Shown here piece after piece: positions 36,781 through 45,724 of a stretch of DNA of 64,000 nt. The translations under genes and the position numbers were made by a program. This DNA is from Bacteroidales bacterium (GTDB lineage: Bacteria; Bacteroidota; Bacteroidia; Bacteroidales; UBA932). The stretch lies in assembly GCA_022653675.1 (NCBI GenBank), contig JALCST010000004.1, positions 62,001-126,000 of the forward strand, in the 5' to 3' direction. Position 1 is the stretch's first letter, and the number at the start of each line of letters is the position of its first letter. The notes beneath the pieces were generated by a model. The model had not been told where the DNA came from. It searched no databases and saw only the letters and a list, made by a program, of their open reading frames with translations.

Positions 36781-37566
36781 ATGGAAAGATTTATTGATCC
36801 TGGAGCCAGGATAGGGAAGAATGTGAAAATAGGTCCTTTTTGCTATATCAGCGCGAATGTCGAGATAGGTGACGGTACCATAGTAGAACCAGGGGCAATA
36901 ATTTACGATTACGTGAAAATCGGCAAGGATTGCCATGTTTTCCCAGGGGCCGTCATCGGAGCCATTCCTCAGGATTTGAAGTATGACGGTGAGACCACTT
37001 ACGTGGAAATAGGAGACCGCACTACTATTCGCGAATGTGCCACGATTAACCGCGGCACCAAGGCCCGCGGAGTTACGAAAATCGGGGATGACGCCCTCAT
37101 AATGTCTTATGTCCATGTGGCCCACGATTGTCACGTCGGTAACCGCTGCATTCTGACGAGTTATGTCGGAATCGCCGGTGAAACTGATGTGGATGATTGG
37201 GCTATAATCGGCGGTGGGACTGTCGTCCACCAATTCTCGAAAATCGGCACCCATGCAATGGTAGGAGGCAGTTGCGGAGTCAACAAGGATGTTCCCCCGT
37301 ACGCTTTGGCTGCCAACATGCCTTTCAGTTTCGAAGGGATAAACACGGTCGGCCTTCGCCGGAGGGGGTTCACTTTTGACCAGATCGAGGAAATCAAGGC
37401 CATTTATAAGGTTATTTACGAGAGCAGTGCTACCGTCGCCGACGCCTGTTCTATTGCGGAACAGCAATTTCCTGATTCGCAATTCTGCAAGACCATCACC
37501 TCTTTCATACGTTCTTCCAAGAGGGGTATCGTTCGCAGCGGGTTCGTCTACCCTTCCGAAGTCTGA
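36781..37566 (+). CDS. lpxA: UDP-N-acetylglucosamine acyltransferase
   Basis: First enzyme of lipid A synthesis. The 261-aa protein is a left-handed beta-helix of hexapeptide repeats from its start (FIDPGARIGKNVKIGPFCYI) with catalytic His in MSYVHVAHDCHVG (about residue 120), NRGT near residue 85, and a helical C-terminal domain (LRRRGFTFDQIEEIKAIYKV). It follows lpxC by 2 nt and precedes the WbqC gene by 3 nt, so all four genes form one operon. Confidence 0.96.
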   Translation: MERFIDPGARIGKNVKIGPFCYISANVEIGDGTIVEPGAIIYDYVKIGKDCHVFPGAVIGAIPQDLKYDGETTYVEIGDRTTIRECATINRGTKARGVTKIGDDALIMSYVHVAHDCHVGNRCILTSYVGIAGETDVDDWAIIGGGTVVHQFSKIGTHAMVGGSCGVNKDVPPYALAANMPFSFEGINTVGLRRRGFTFDQIEEIKAIYKVIYESSATVADACSIAEQQFPDSQFCKTITSFIRSSKRGIVRSGFVYPSEV

Positions 37567-37569
37567 GCG

Positions 37570-38208
37570 ATGGACGGCGGCCGCGACGTCGTGCTGAGCA
37601 CGGCGTATTTCCCTCCGGTAGATTATTTTTCGAAGATCCTCTACGCACGTACGGTCTATGTGGAGCAATGGGAAAATTTCCAGAAACAGACTTTCCGCTC
37701 GCGCTGCCGCATACTTTCCGCGGACGGGCCAGCATATCTGGTCGTACCAGTCGAACGGTCGGGGCATAACCACAAGACTCCTATCAGGGAGACGAAGGTG
37801 GATTACAGCGTTCCATGGGTATTGAAACATGAGCGTGCGCTGGATGCGGCCTATAATTCCTCGGCTTTTTTCCCGTATTACCGTGAAGGACTGTTTTCGG
37901 TCCTGGATTCCAAACCGGAATATCTTTTCGACCTGAACATGAAAATTATGGAAAAACTGTTGAATTTGGGCAGGATAAGATGCGACATCAAACTCACTTC
38001 AGAATATCTGCCCGAATATCCGGGAAACGTTCTCGATTGCAGAAGATGGATCTCTCCGAAAAACAGTCGTTGGATCGAGCAGTGCACGAAAAAGGAGAAG
38101 CCCTATTTCCAGGTCTTCTCCTCAAATTCACCATTCATCTCATGCCTCTCCTTTATCGACCTCCTATCCAGCGAAGGGTGCGATTCAGGAGAAACCTTAG
38201 AACCTTAA
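37570..38208 (+). CDS. WbqC family protein
   Basis: A 212-aa cytoplasmic protein of the WbqC-like family, shown by LSTAYFPPVDYFSKI at the N-terminus, VEQWENFQKQTFRSRCRI, YLVVPVERS and a C-terminal DLLSSEG. Family members occur in O-antigen and surface polysaccharide loci; the biochemical activity is not established. It is the last gene of the lpxD-lpxC-lpxA operon, which fits an envelope role. Its final 12 nt overlap the convergent porin gene. Confidence 0.85.
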   Translation: MDGGRDVVLSTAYFPPVDYFSKILYARTVYVEQWENFQKQTFRSRCRILSADGPAYLVVPVERSGHNHKTPIRETKVDYSVPWVLKHERALDAAYNSSAFFPYYREGLFSVLDSKPEYLFDLNMKIMEKLLNLGRIRCDIKLTSEYLPEYPGNVLDCRRWISPKNSRWIEQCTKKEKPYFQVFSSNSPFISCLSFIDLLSSEGCDSGETLEP

Positions 38209-39759
38209 CCCTAGTGTAAATATCAGCTTGTTCTTGCCGTTCCTAGTGATCTTTCCTTCAGGGGCCGAGATCCCATCGTAATCGTTGTAAAGCGTGAAAG
38301 TGTCGGAACTTGCAGTGTTGAGTTTGCTCTGGTATGCGAAGTCGAAATAGAGGCCTTTGCTGAGATTTAATCCGGCGCCGAAAGAGAGCAGCTTAAGGAA
38401 GGATTCCGTTCCGCTGTCGGAACCGTAAAGATATGTCTGGTAACCTGCACGGAGGGAAAGAATGCTCGAAGTTTTAAGTTCTCCCCCCACCCTCAGTTCG
38501 TGTATTGTGCCGTAGTCGCTCTTTATTTCGTCGTTCAAGTCGTCGAAATAGGAAATATCATAGGAATCGGCAGATCCGTCGTCGGAAACACCGGCCTTCA
38601 TTTGCGAATAGTCGACCAGTTCGTAGTCCGCACTTAATAAAGCGTAGCTCCCGAAAGTATAGGCGATACCTAAATTGAACCTGAACGGAGTGGTCATCCT
38701 GTAATCGTAAGTCCCGAGAGGGGAAGATATGTCACCGTCATATCCGTACCGCAGGTTATCGCCGTCTGAGTTGTAGAAGGATGACTTCATGTAAAGGATA
38801 TACTTGTCGTTCATCGTGTAAAAAGTAGGAGTCTGTAAGGCTGCACCGATGCGAAGGGCATCGGTGGGACGATATATGAAGCCGGCCTTAAGGTTGAAAC
38901 CTGTACCGCTCGTGGTTTGGTCGTACTCCTTTGTGAAGGAATCGAATCCGTCCTGGAAGTCGCTTACGTTCTGTGCGGTTTCGCTGTATGTCTGGTAAAT
39001 GTTGTAGTCGAGATCCTGGATGTTCAGGTTGGCACCCCAATAGAATACGTCGTTGAGATTGCCTCCGATGTTAAACTCCACTTCAGTTATCCCGCCATAA
39101 GTTTGCTGGTAGAAATCCTGGTCGAGCACCCCTCCTATGCTTAGGTTGTTGCCATCTATGTTCTCGGTGGATCCTATATATTCGTTATTGAACCCTGGCA
39201 GGGTCGAAAGCAAGTATGCATCCCATGCTGCGATCGCTCCCCAACTTACTCCGTCGTCGTAAGGATCGTGGGAAGTTGAAGTCAGATTTGATACGTCGTA
39301 TCCCGAAAGTCCGACGGCCTGTGACGCAAGCCAGCTCGACTGGTTGGTGGAACCGTGTGCGGATATAGCCGAGTTGAAGTCGCGTATGCGGTTCACCCCG
39401 ATTGCGAAATTCAGATTTGAATTTTCATTATGGAACAATGCAGCAAAATTGGATATGTTGAACTCGGAATTCTTTGCGTAAAAATGGTTATCCAGGTAAT
39501 CCGTCGAGGAAGAGGCATAAGAGAACGACGGGGAAAATGTCATTTCCGAATGTCCGAACACACCTGAAGAGGCAGGCTGGATGGACAGGGCTCCGAGATC
39601 TCCGCCAAGGGCTGTGAATGCATTGCCCATGGCCATAGTGCGTGCCGTCCCCTCATAATCCATCTGTGAAAAGTTGAATATGTCGCTTGCGGTTTGTGCT
39701 CCTGCGAAACCTATGCATGCAAAGAGCAGTGTCACGGAAATGATTATCTTATTTTTCAT
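38197..39759 (-). CDS. OMPP1/FadL-type outer membrane transport protein
   Basis: A predicted 14-strand outer membrane barrel of 520 aa. It starts with a signal peptide (MKNKIIISVTLLFACIGFAGA) and the family's N-terminal plug region, here MDYEGTARTMAMGNAFTALG and GGDLGALSIQPASSGVF. Alternating aromatic strands continue to a terminal Phe (LIFTLGLRF). FadL-like proteins move hydrophobic compounds across the outer membrane; the substrate is unknown. It lies 51 nt downstream of the Tyr-rich lipoprotein gene in the same direction and overlaps the WbqC gene by 12 nt. Confidence 0.88.
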   Translation of the reverse strand: MKNKIIISVTLLFACIGFAGAQTASDIFNFSQMDYEGTARTMAMGNAFTALGGDLGALSIQPASSGVFGHSEMTFSPSFSYASSSTDYLDNHFYAKNSEFNISNFAALFHNENSNLNFAIGVNRIRDFNSAISAHGSTNQSSWLASQAVGLSGYDVSNLTSTSHDPYDDGVSWGAIAAWDAYLLSTLPGFNNEYIGSTENIDGNNLSIGGVLDQDFYQQTYGGITEVEFNIGGNLNDVFYWGANLNIQDLDYNIYQTYSETAQNVSDFQDGFDSFTKEYDQTTSGTGFNLKAGFIYRPTDALRIGAALQTPTFYTMNDKYILYMKSSFYNSDGDNLRYGYDGDISSPLGTYDYRMTTPFRFNLGIAYTFGSYALLSADYELVDYSQMKAGVSDDGSADSYDISYFDDLNDEIKSDYGTIHELRVGGELKTSSILSLRAGYQTYLYGSDSGTESFLKLLSFGAGLNLSKGLYFDFAYQSKLNTASSDTFTLYNDYDGISAPEGKITRNGKNKLIFTLGLRF

Positions 39760-39810
39760 TATGTAAGCGTTTTAAAAATAGAGATTTAATGTTGATATAA
39801 ACATGGTGGG

Positions 39811-40959
39811 TTATCGTCTTCCGCCGCCGCTGTGTCCTCCTCCGCCGCTACGGCTTCCGCTTCCGCCACTGCTGTGGCTGCTTCCACCTCCCGAATAACC
39901 GCCGGAACTGCGGGTCCCTCCGGAATAGCTTCTGCTTTCGCTGCTTCTGGAATAACTGCTGTCGCCCGTGTTCGTCGTCCCTCTCCTGTAACTGGAATTG
40001 CTACCGGAAGTTGACCTTGTCGAGATGCGACTGCGTGAATTCGAAGAAGACTTACGGTATGTCTCTCCTCTGTTATATCCGCTGACATTACCGGATGAAA
40101 TGCTCCTTCTGTAGCCGTTTCCGGAAATAGTACTGCGGGTACCGTTGTAATAATTGTTGCCGCTGTTTCTTCTGTATGAAGTCGATCCGTTTCTGGTACG
40201 CATGTAGGAGGTGTTGCCTCGCGTATATAAGTCATTCCTCCTTCCGCCGGAAATCCCGCTGCGGTTGTATCCGGACCTTTGATAGTTTCTCCCGGAAGAA
40301 CCGACCGCAAAGTCGTTCCCCCTTTGGGAGTTGCTGCGATGTTGGTAGGAAAGGTTGTTCCGGTTGCCTCCGTAATTGTAGTACGGCCATCCGCCGCCAT
40401 ACCATCCTCCGTAGTACCACGGATCATACCATCCCCATGCCCAAGAATAGTAAGGATCGTACCATCCTCCGTAATACCAAGGATTGTACCAGCTGTAATA
40501 GTTGGAATAATACCATGGATTATAGCCGAAATGCCAGTATCCGTAATACGGATAGCTCCACCAAGGATTATAATATCCATAGTCATCCCAATAATAATTG
40601 TCGTCGTCGAAATTGATGTAGATGGCATAAGTGGGATCGTCGAATTTGCTCAGACGCGAAGCATAGGATTCGCCGTCTTCAATAAGATATGACTTGTCGG
40701 GATCGTAGTCGATTACGGCTTTGCCGTCCTTGTCAAAAAAAAGTGTATCAGTCGCGACATTGTCAGTGGTGTAACGGTCTGAAGAACGCAGATTGTCCAG
40801 ATCATTCTGGACAGCGACACGAGTTACCTTCATCTCGCGGCGCGGTCTGTAATAGATCCCGTCGTCGAAATAATTACCTGTGGCGTAGTAACTTGAAACG
40901 CCACAAGAACTGAGGATGAATAGGCAAAGTGCCAGAACCATGAGCATTTTGTTTTTCAT
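39811..40959 (-). CDS. Low-complexity Tyr/Trp/Gly- and Ser/Arg/Gly-rich lipoprotein
   Basis: A 382-aa lipoprotein (lipobox LSSC after MKNKMLMVLALCLFI) with no recognised enzymatic domain. Residues 20-120 look like an ordinary small domain. Residues 120-200 are composed mainly of Tyr, Trp, Gly, Pro and Asp in degenerate repeats such as YNPWYYGGWYDPYY. From 200 onward the sequence is Ser/Arg/Gly/Asn-rich, ending in HSSGGSGSRSGGGGHSGGGR. The composition suggests a disordered, possibly self-associating surface protein. Long open frames in other frames here are artefacts of the biased composition. A FadL-type porin gene follows 51 nt later. Confidence 0.8.
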   Translation of the reverse strand: MKNKMLMVLALCLFILSSCGVSSYYATGNYFDDGIYYRPRREMKVTRVAVQNDLDNLRSSDRYTTDNVATDTLFFDKDGKAVIDYDPDKSYLIEDGESYASRLSKFDDPTYAIYINFDDDNYYWDDYGYYNPWWSYPYYGYWHFGYNPWYYSNYYSWYNPWYYGGWYDPYYSWAWGWYDPWYYGGWYGGGWPYYNYGGNRNNLSYQHRSNSQRGNDFAVGSSGRNYQRSGYNRSGISGGRRNDLYTRGNTSYMRTRNGSTSYRRNSGNNYYNGTRSTISGNGYRRSISSGNVSGYNRGETYRKSSSNSRSRISTRSTSGSNSSYRRGTTNTGDSSYSRSSESRSYSGGTRSSGGYSGGGSSHSSGGSGSRSGGGGHSGGGRR

Positions 40960-40986
40960 AATAGACCTCCTGTATTAAATAATTAA

Positions 40987-40994
40987 TAATTTTG
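40987..40994 (+). promoter_or_regulatory. -7 element for proS
   Basis: TAATTTTG matches TAnnTTTG and lies 54 nt before the proS ATG. No well-spaced -33 element is evident. Confidence 0.4.
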
Positions 40995-41048
40995 CACTCG
41001 TTATTCACAACAAATATATCAAAAAATATACCAATAAGTAGTACTGAA

Positions 41049-42527
41049 ATGGCGAAAGAGGTTACAAACAAAGAAGACAATTATTCTAAGTGGTACAACG
41101 ATCTGGTTGTCAAGGCTGATCTTGCAGAAAATTCGGCCGTGCGCGGATGTATGGTTATAAAGCCTTACGGCTATGCGATATGGGAAAAAATGAAGGCTGA
41201 TTTGGACAGGAGGTTCAAGGAGACCGGACACCAGAATGCCTATTTCCCGCTCTTCATACCAAAATCGTTCTTCTCCAGGGAGGCCGAGCATGTGGCGGGG
41301 TTTGCGAAAGAGTGTGCAGTAGTTACCCATCATCGTCTAATGAACGATCCGGATGGCTCCGGGGTGGTCGTGGATCCGTCCGCAAAACTCGAGGAAGAGC
41401 TTATAGTACGTCCTACCTCTGAAACCATAATTTGGAGCACTTACAGGAACTGGATAAAGTCGTGGCGGGATCTTCCGATACTGATCAACCAATGGGCCAA
41501 TGTCGTTCGCTGGGAAATGCGTACCAGGCTTTTTCTTAGGACGTCCGAGTTTCTATGGCAGGAAGGCCATACTGCACATGCCACCTCGGCTGAAGCTGTA
41601 GCCGAAGCCGAGAGAATGATCCAAGTCTATGCCGATTTCGCGCGCGACGTGCTTTGCATGCCGGTCGTGGTAGGACGCAAGACGGCTTCCGAACGCTTCG
41701 CCGGTGCCTTGGACACCTACTGCATCGAAGCGATGATGCAGGACGGAAAGGCTTTGCAGGCGGGCACTTCGCATTTTCTGGGCCAGAATTTTGCCAAATC
41801 GTTCGACGTGCAGTATACCGACAAGGAGGGAAAGCAGCAGTACGTATGGGCTACCTCATGGGGTACTTCGACGCGGCTTATGGGAGCTTTGGTGATGGTT
41901 CACAGCGACGGGCGCGGACTGGTTCTTCCGCCTGCCCTGGCCCCGATCCAGGTGGTCATGGTCCCGATTTACAAGAGTGATGCCGAGCGTTCGTCCATTC
42001 TCGAAAGGATGGGTCTCCTGAAAAAGGAGATTGAGACTGCCGGCCTTTCGGTCAAGATAGATGACCGCGACAACCTGCGTCCCGGATTCAAATTCGCAGA
42101 ATGGGAACTCAAGGGCGTTCCAGTACGTCTGGCGGTAGGCCCACGCGACTTGGCTTCCGGAGAGGTGGAAATGGTGCGGCGTGATACCATGGACAAGGTA
42201 CAGGTTCCTCAAAACGCCTTGGCCTTACGCCTTGTGGAATTGATGGAGGAAATCAGAAAGAACATGTATGCCAAAGCGCTGTCATTCCGTGACAGTCACA
42301 CTTACAGGGTGGATAGTTGGGACGAATTCAGAAAGAAGATAGAAGAGGGGGGATTCCTTCTCTGCCATTGGGACGGCACGCCGGAAACGGAAGCAAGGAT
42401 CCAGGAGCTGACCAAAGCTACGATACGCTGTATTCCGCTGGACTCGTTCGTGGAAAAGGAGGACGGAGTGGATATGCTTACCGGAAAACCTTCCCACCAA
42501 AGGGTGATTTTTGCAAGGGCGTATTGA
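41049..42527 (+). CDS. proS: Prolyl-tRNA synthetase, archaeal/eukaryotic type
   Basis: Charges tRNA-Pro. The 492-aa protein is the shorter ProRS type that lacks the bacterial editing insertion and is standard in Bacteroidota. Class II motifs are present: YPLF-like motif 1 region ([13 protein letters not shown]), motif 2 [20 protein letters not shown] (about residue 158) and motif 3 [15 protein letters not shown] (about residue 275), followed by the anticodon-binding domain. I start at the ATG at 41049 ([10 protein letters not shown]); an upstream in-frame ATG at 40992 overlaps the promoter. Confidence 0.96.
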   Translation: MAKEVTNKEDNYSKWYNDLVVKADLAENSAVRGCMVIKPYGYAIWEKMKADLDRRFKETGHQNAYFPLFIPKSFFSREAEHVAGFAKECAVVTHHRLMNDPDGSGVVVDPSAKLEEELIVRPTSETIIWSTYRNWIKSWRDLPILINQWANVVRWEMRTRLFLRTSEFLWQEGHTAHATSAEAVAEAERMIQVYADFARDVLCMPVVVGRKTASERFAGALDTYCIEAMMQDGKALQAGTSHFLGQNFAKSFDVQYTDKEGKQQYVWATSWGTSTRLMGALVMVHSDGRGLVLPPALAPIQVVMVPIYKSDAERSSILERMGLLKKEIETAGLSVKIDDRDNLRPGFKFAEWELKGVPVRLAVGPRDLASGEVEMVRRDTMDKVQVPQNALALRLVELMEEIRKNMYAKALSFRDSHTYRVDSWDEFRKKIEEGGFLLCHWDGTPETEARIQELTKATIRCIPLDSFVEKEDGVDMLTGKPSHQRVIFARAY

Positions 42528-42594
42528 TTTAGAACGGTTTTTGCAAGTATTTTAATTTACATTAAATAATATAACAAGAGAATAAGGACAGAGT

Positions 42595-43344
42595 ATGGAT
42601 AATTCATCGGATCCGGCGCGACAAGCCATTGTCAGTGGTTTGAATATGAAGGCGCATCTAAAAGCGCACGTTTTTGCACAATCTTCTGACGTTTTCAACC
42701 AGTTCAAGGAGTTGCTCGGAGAAATGGGCAACGATCTGAGCGAGCAACTAGAGACGATGGTACCTGCCGAGGGTTCCCAGGAGGCCAAGGTTGATCATAT
42801 CGATGCCACGCCGATACGTTTGGAATACAGGGACCGTGGACGCAACGAAGCCGAACTGAGGTTTGCCGACGACGTGCTCATATTCAGCTTGCAGTCGAAT
42901 GTGATGCAGTTCGACCGCGACCATCCGGTCTGGAAGAACGATTATGTGAAGAAAGATGTCGCCAATTCATATTGCGGCGTGATTTCGATATACAACTTTC
43001 TTTCGGATTCCATAAAGTACAATCGCAACGACGACATAGGTTACCTTGTGGCCAGAATATTCATTAATAGGGAAAAAAGCTTCTTTGTCGAAGGCAAGAG
43101 GCAGAAAAGGCAGATGACGTCGGATTTCGGCAAGGTCACTATCGGCCGCGAAGAGATCGTTCAGATCATAGAATCGGCCATATGGTACACGCTTCAATTC
43201 GACGCTTTGGTACCCCCGTTCGATATGGTGAAGGTTTCCACGGTTGAACAGATAAATGCCAAGATCGAGAGTGCCAGGATGCGTACCGGCAAGCGTCTTG
43301 GTTACGATTACAAATCGGATGATGTTTTGAATTCAGAAAAATAG
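42595..43344 (+). CDS. Conserved hypothetical protein, function unknown
   Basis: A 249-aa soluble protein without signal peptide or membrane segment. Recognisable stretches are LKAHVFAQSSDVFNQFKELL, RFADDVLIFSLQSNVMQFDR and YCGVISIYNFLSDSIKYNRN. I do not recognise a named domain, although such proteins look typical of Bacteroidales housekeeping neighbourhoods. It lies between proS and a DUF3078 gene, whose ATG follows 2 nt after its stop, so the two are likely cotranscribed with tilS. Confidence 0.72.
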   Translation: MDNSSDPARQAIVSGLNMKAHLKAHVFAQSSDVFNQFKELLGEMGNDLSEQLETMVPAEGSQEAKVDHIDATPIRLEYRDRGRNEAELRFADDVLIFSLQSNVMQFDRDHPVWKNDYVKKDVANSYCGVISIYNFLSDSIKYNRNDDIGYLVARIFINREKSFFVEGKRQKRQMTSDFGKVTIGREEIVQIIESAIWYTLQFDALVPPFDMVKVSTVEQINAKIESARMRTGKRLGYDYKSDDVLNSEK

Positions 43345-43346
43345 AG

Positions 43347-44375
43347 ATGGTCAGAAAAGATTTCCTGTCTACAGCGGTTTTGTGCCTTTTGTTTTCCATT
43401 CCTTTTCATGCCAGGGGACAGGAGATTACCACCAGCGATCCTTCGGCGGTAAGAAACCCTGTATCAAATCTTTCTCCTGCGCAGGAATTGTGCGTGGTGA
43501 TAACCGACAAGCTTCAAAACACACCTGAAGTCCAGTACGCCCCTCCTGTCAAGCCCAAATACTGGAAGCGAGGGGTCATAACCCAGTTCGGCCTTTCTGA
43601 GGTTTCACTGACTCATTGGGCGGCCGGAGGATACGGTTCCATAGCATTGAATGCGTATATTAACGCATATGCGAATTATTCCAAGGATAAGACTATCTGG
43701 AACAACGATTTCCAGGTGGGATACGGGTTCATCAACTCTTTCACAGACGACGGGTTCAAAAAAAGCGACGATAGGTTCATAATAAACAGCAAATGGGGAT
43801 ATCAGATGATCAAGACACTCTATTTCTCGGCTGTATACAATTACAACATGACAATGTTTCCTGGTTACAAGAACTCGAATTTGGTGTCGCACATATTCTC
43901 GCCCGCCTACACCTCCCTTGGTTTAGGTATAGACTGGAACCCGGTTTCATGGGTTTCCCTGAACCTGGCTCCCCTTACCGGCAAGATAGTATTTGTAGCC
44001 GATTCCACTCTTAGAACGCTTTACGGCAATGATGAAGACGAACTGGCTCATCCTGAATTCGGCGCACAGATAAAGATGGACAACAAGTTCGTCCTTCTTA
44101 AGAATATCCAGTGCGATTCGAAGCTTACTCTTTTTTCGGATTATTTCAACAAACCCCAGAACATAGTGGTCAACTGGGATGTTTCCGTCGACGGCAAGCT
44201 GACGAAGAACATTTCCTATTCGATTCGTACCAATCTCATATACGATGACAACATAAAGTTCCTCGACAGTCCGACGGAAGTCGACGAGGACGGAAATCCG
44301 GTGAAGATTCCGGGCATACAGTTCAAACAGGTCTGCGGGCTCTCGCTCACCTATACTTTCGGAGATTCAAAGTAA
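43347..44375 (+). CDS. DUF3078 family exported beta-strand-rich protein
   Basis: A 342-aa protein with an N-terminal signal (LSTAVLCLLFSIPFHARG) and the DUF3078 hallmark VSLTHWAAGGYGSIALNAY near residue 88, then alternating aromatic strands (YANYSKDKTIWNNDFQVGYG) that suggest an outer membrane barrel ending LSLTYTFGDSK. The function of the family is unknown. It overlaps the tilS start by one base (TAATG), evidence of translational coupling. Confidence 0.83.
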   Translation: MVRKDFLSTAVLCLLFSIPFHARGQEITTSDPSAVRNPVSNLSPAQELCVVITDKLQNTPEVQYAPPVKPKYWKRGVITQFGLSEVSLTHWAAGGYGSIALNAYINAYANYSKDKTIWNNDFQVGYGFINSFTDDGFKKSDDRFIINSKWGYQMIKTLYFSAVYNYNMTMFPGYKNSNLVSHIFSPAYTSLGLGIDWNPVSWVSLNLAPLTGKIVFVADSTLRTLYGNDEDELAHPEFGAQIKMDNKFVLLKNIQCDSKLTLFSDYFNKPQNIVVNWDVSVDGKLTKNISYSIRTNLIYDDNIKFLDSPTEVDEDGNPVKIPGIQFKQVCGLSLTYTFGDSK

Positions 44376-45724
44376 TGATGACCATGGGACAGCTTCTGCT
44401 ACCTCCCGACGCCGGGGATTTGCGCATCATATTGGGCGTGAGCGGGGGAGTGGATTCCATGTCTATGGCCGACCTGTTCATGCGTTTCAAGCCGTGCCGC
44501 GGTTTTGCCGTAGCATGCGTGAATTTTTCTCTCCGCGGGAAGGAGAGCGACGGCGATGCGGAACTCGTTCGTAAGTGGTGCGGAAAGATGGGAATAAGGC
44601 TTTTCGAGAAGCGTTTCGATACGGAAAGTTATGCGGCCGGGAGAAAAATATCCATAGAAATGGCGGCCCGCGAGCTGAGATACAGATGGTTCGACGAGCT
44701 TCTCGATACCGAAGGATACGATTATGTGGCCGTGGCTCACAACAGGAATGACAATTGCGAGACTCTTATCCTCAATTTGTTGCGGGGTACGGGTATTAGG
44801 GGTGTATCGGGCATGGGACCGGTCAGCGGAAGGATACTGCGTCCCATGCTTTCCGTTACGCGCAGCGAGATTTACGAATACGCTTCGAAGAACGGGGTCC
44901 CTTTCCGTGAGGACTCCACAAACGCAGACGTACGCTTTGCCAGAAATCGCATCAGAAACAATGTCTTCAGGGAATTCGTGGAGATCAATCCTTCATTCCT
45001 GTCCACCCTTTCCAACGACATGAGGCATTTCGACGAGGCTAACGGTGTTCTTGAGCAATATTTCATGCTTAGGGAAGGAACCCTGTACCGAAGGGATGGA
45101 GATATGCTTTATGTGAGCATTCCCCTTCTGTCACGCGAGAAAAATGCAGGCTGGTGGCTTTACCGCATTCTGGAAGGTTGCGGGTTCGACGAATCGCAAC
45201 TCGATTCCATTCTTGCTTCTATCGATTCACAGCCGGGCATCACTTTCAATTCCCCAACGCATACATTGCTCCGGGACAGGGAATATTTCAAGGTCATGCC
45301 TAAAAAATCGGCGGAGGACCTTTCCGGAGATCCCGATTCCTCCGTCTCGATCGAATTTCGGGGAATGACCCGGAACGAACTGGCTATGATCAGGAAACCG
45401 GATCTTTTCGTAGATGCCTCGAAACTGGCACTCCCGTTGAATGTCAGGCGCTGGAGGGAGGGTGACCGCTTCCGTCCGTTCGGAATGCACGGCGGTACGC
45501 GCAAGGTCAGCGATTTTTTAATAGGCAAAAAATTGGACCGTTTCGAAAAGGAAAGGGTTATGGTCGTGTCGGACTATGGAGGCCCGGACAAGGTGGAGAG
45601 GATAATCGCCGTCGCCGGGCTGGAGATAGACGACCGGTTCCGTATCGACAGCTTTTCTGAAGAGGGGGATGAAGGTACGGCCGTCAGTACGGCCGTCATC
45701 CATTTCAACGGTTTTAGGAAGTAA
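44375..45724 (+). CDS. tilS: tRNA(Ile)-lysidine synthase
   Basis: Modifies C34 of tRNA-Ile(CAU) to lysidine so that it decodes AUA. The 449-aa protein has the PP-loop LGVSGGVDSMSMADL at about residues 20-35, VAHNRNDNCETLILNLLRGT (about residue 118) with GVSGMGP, REDSTNADVRFARNRIRN, and the C-terminal substrate-binding domain (RFRPFGMHGGTRKVSDFLIG). The start overlaps the stop of the DUF3078 gene by one base; a third in-frame Met is also possible. The stop codon abuts that of the convergent nfnB-like gene. Confidence 0.94.
   Translation: MMTMGQLLLPPDAGDLRIILGVSGGVDSMSMADLFMRFKPCRGFAVACVNFSLRGKESDGDAELVRKWCGKMGIRLFEKRFDTESYAAGRKISIEMAARELRYRWFDELLDTEGYDYVAVAHNRNDNCETLILNLLRGTGIRGVSGMGPVSGRILRPMLSVTRSEIYEYASKNGVPFREDSTNADVRFARNRIRNNVFREFVEINPSFLSTLSNDMRHFDEANGVLEQYFMLREGTLYRRDGDMLYVSIPLLSREKNAGWWLYRILEGCGFDESQLDSILASIDSQPGITFNSPTHTLLRDREYFKVMPKKSAEDLSGDPDSSVSIEFRGMTRNELAMIRKPDLFVDASKLALPLNVRRWREGDRFRPFGMHGGTRKVSDFLIGKKLDRFEKERVMVVSDYGGPDKVERIIAVAGLEIDDRFRIDSFSEEGDEGTAVSTAVIHFNGFRK

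Noticed and set aside
36589-37830. 413-aa open frame on the minus strand across lpxC/lpxA/WbqC
   Set aside because: Antisense to three well-supported genes and with no recognisable motif.
39786-40628. 280-aa Thr/Ile/Gly-rich open frame overlapping the Tyr-rich lipoprotein
   Set aside because: Same strand but a different frame of the low-complexity gene; the repetitive composition keeps several frames open. The lipoprotein frame has the signal peptide and lipobox.
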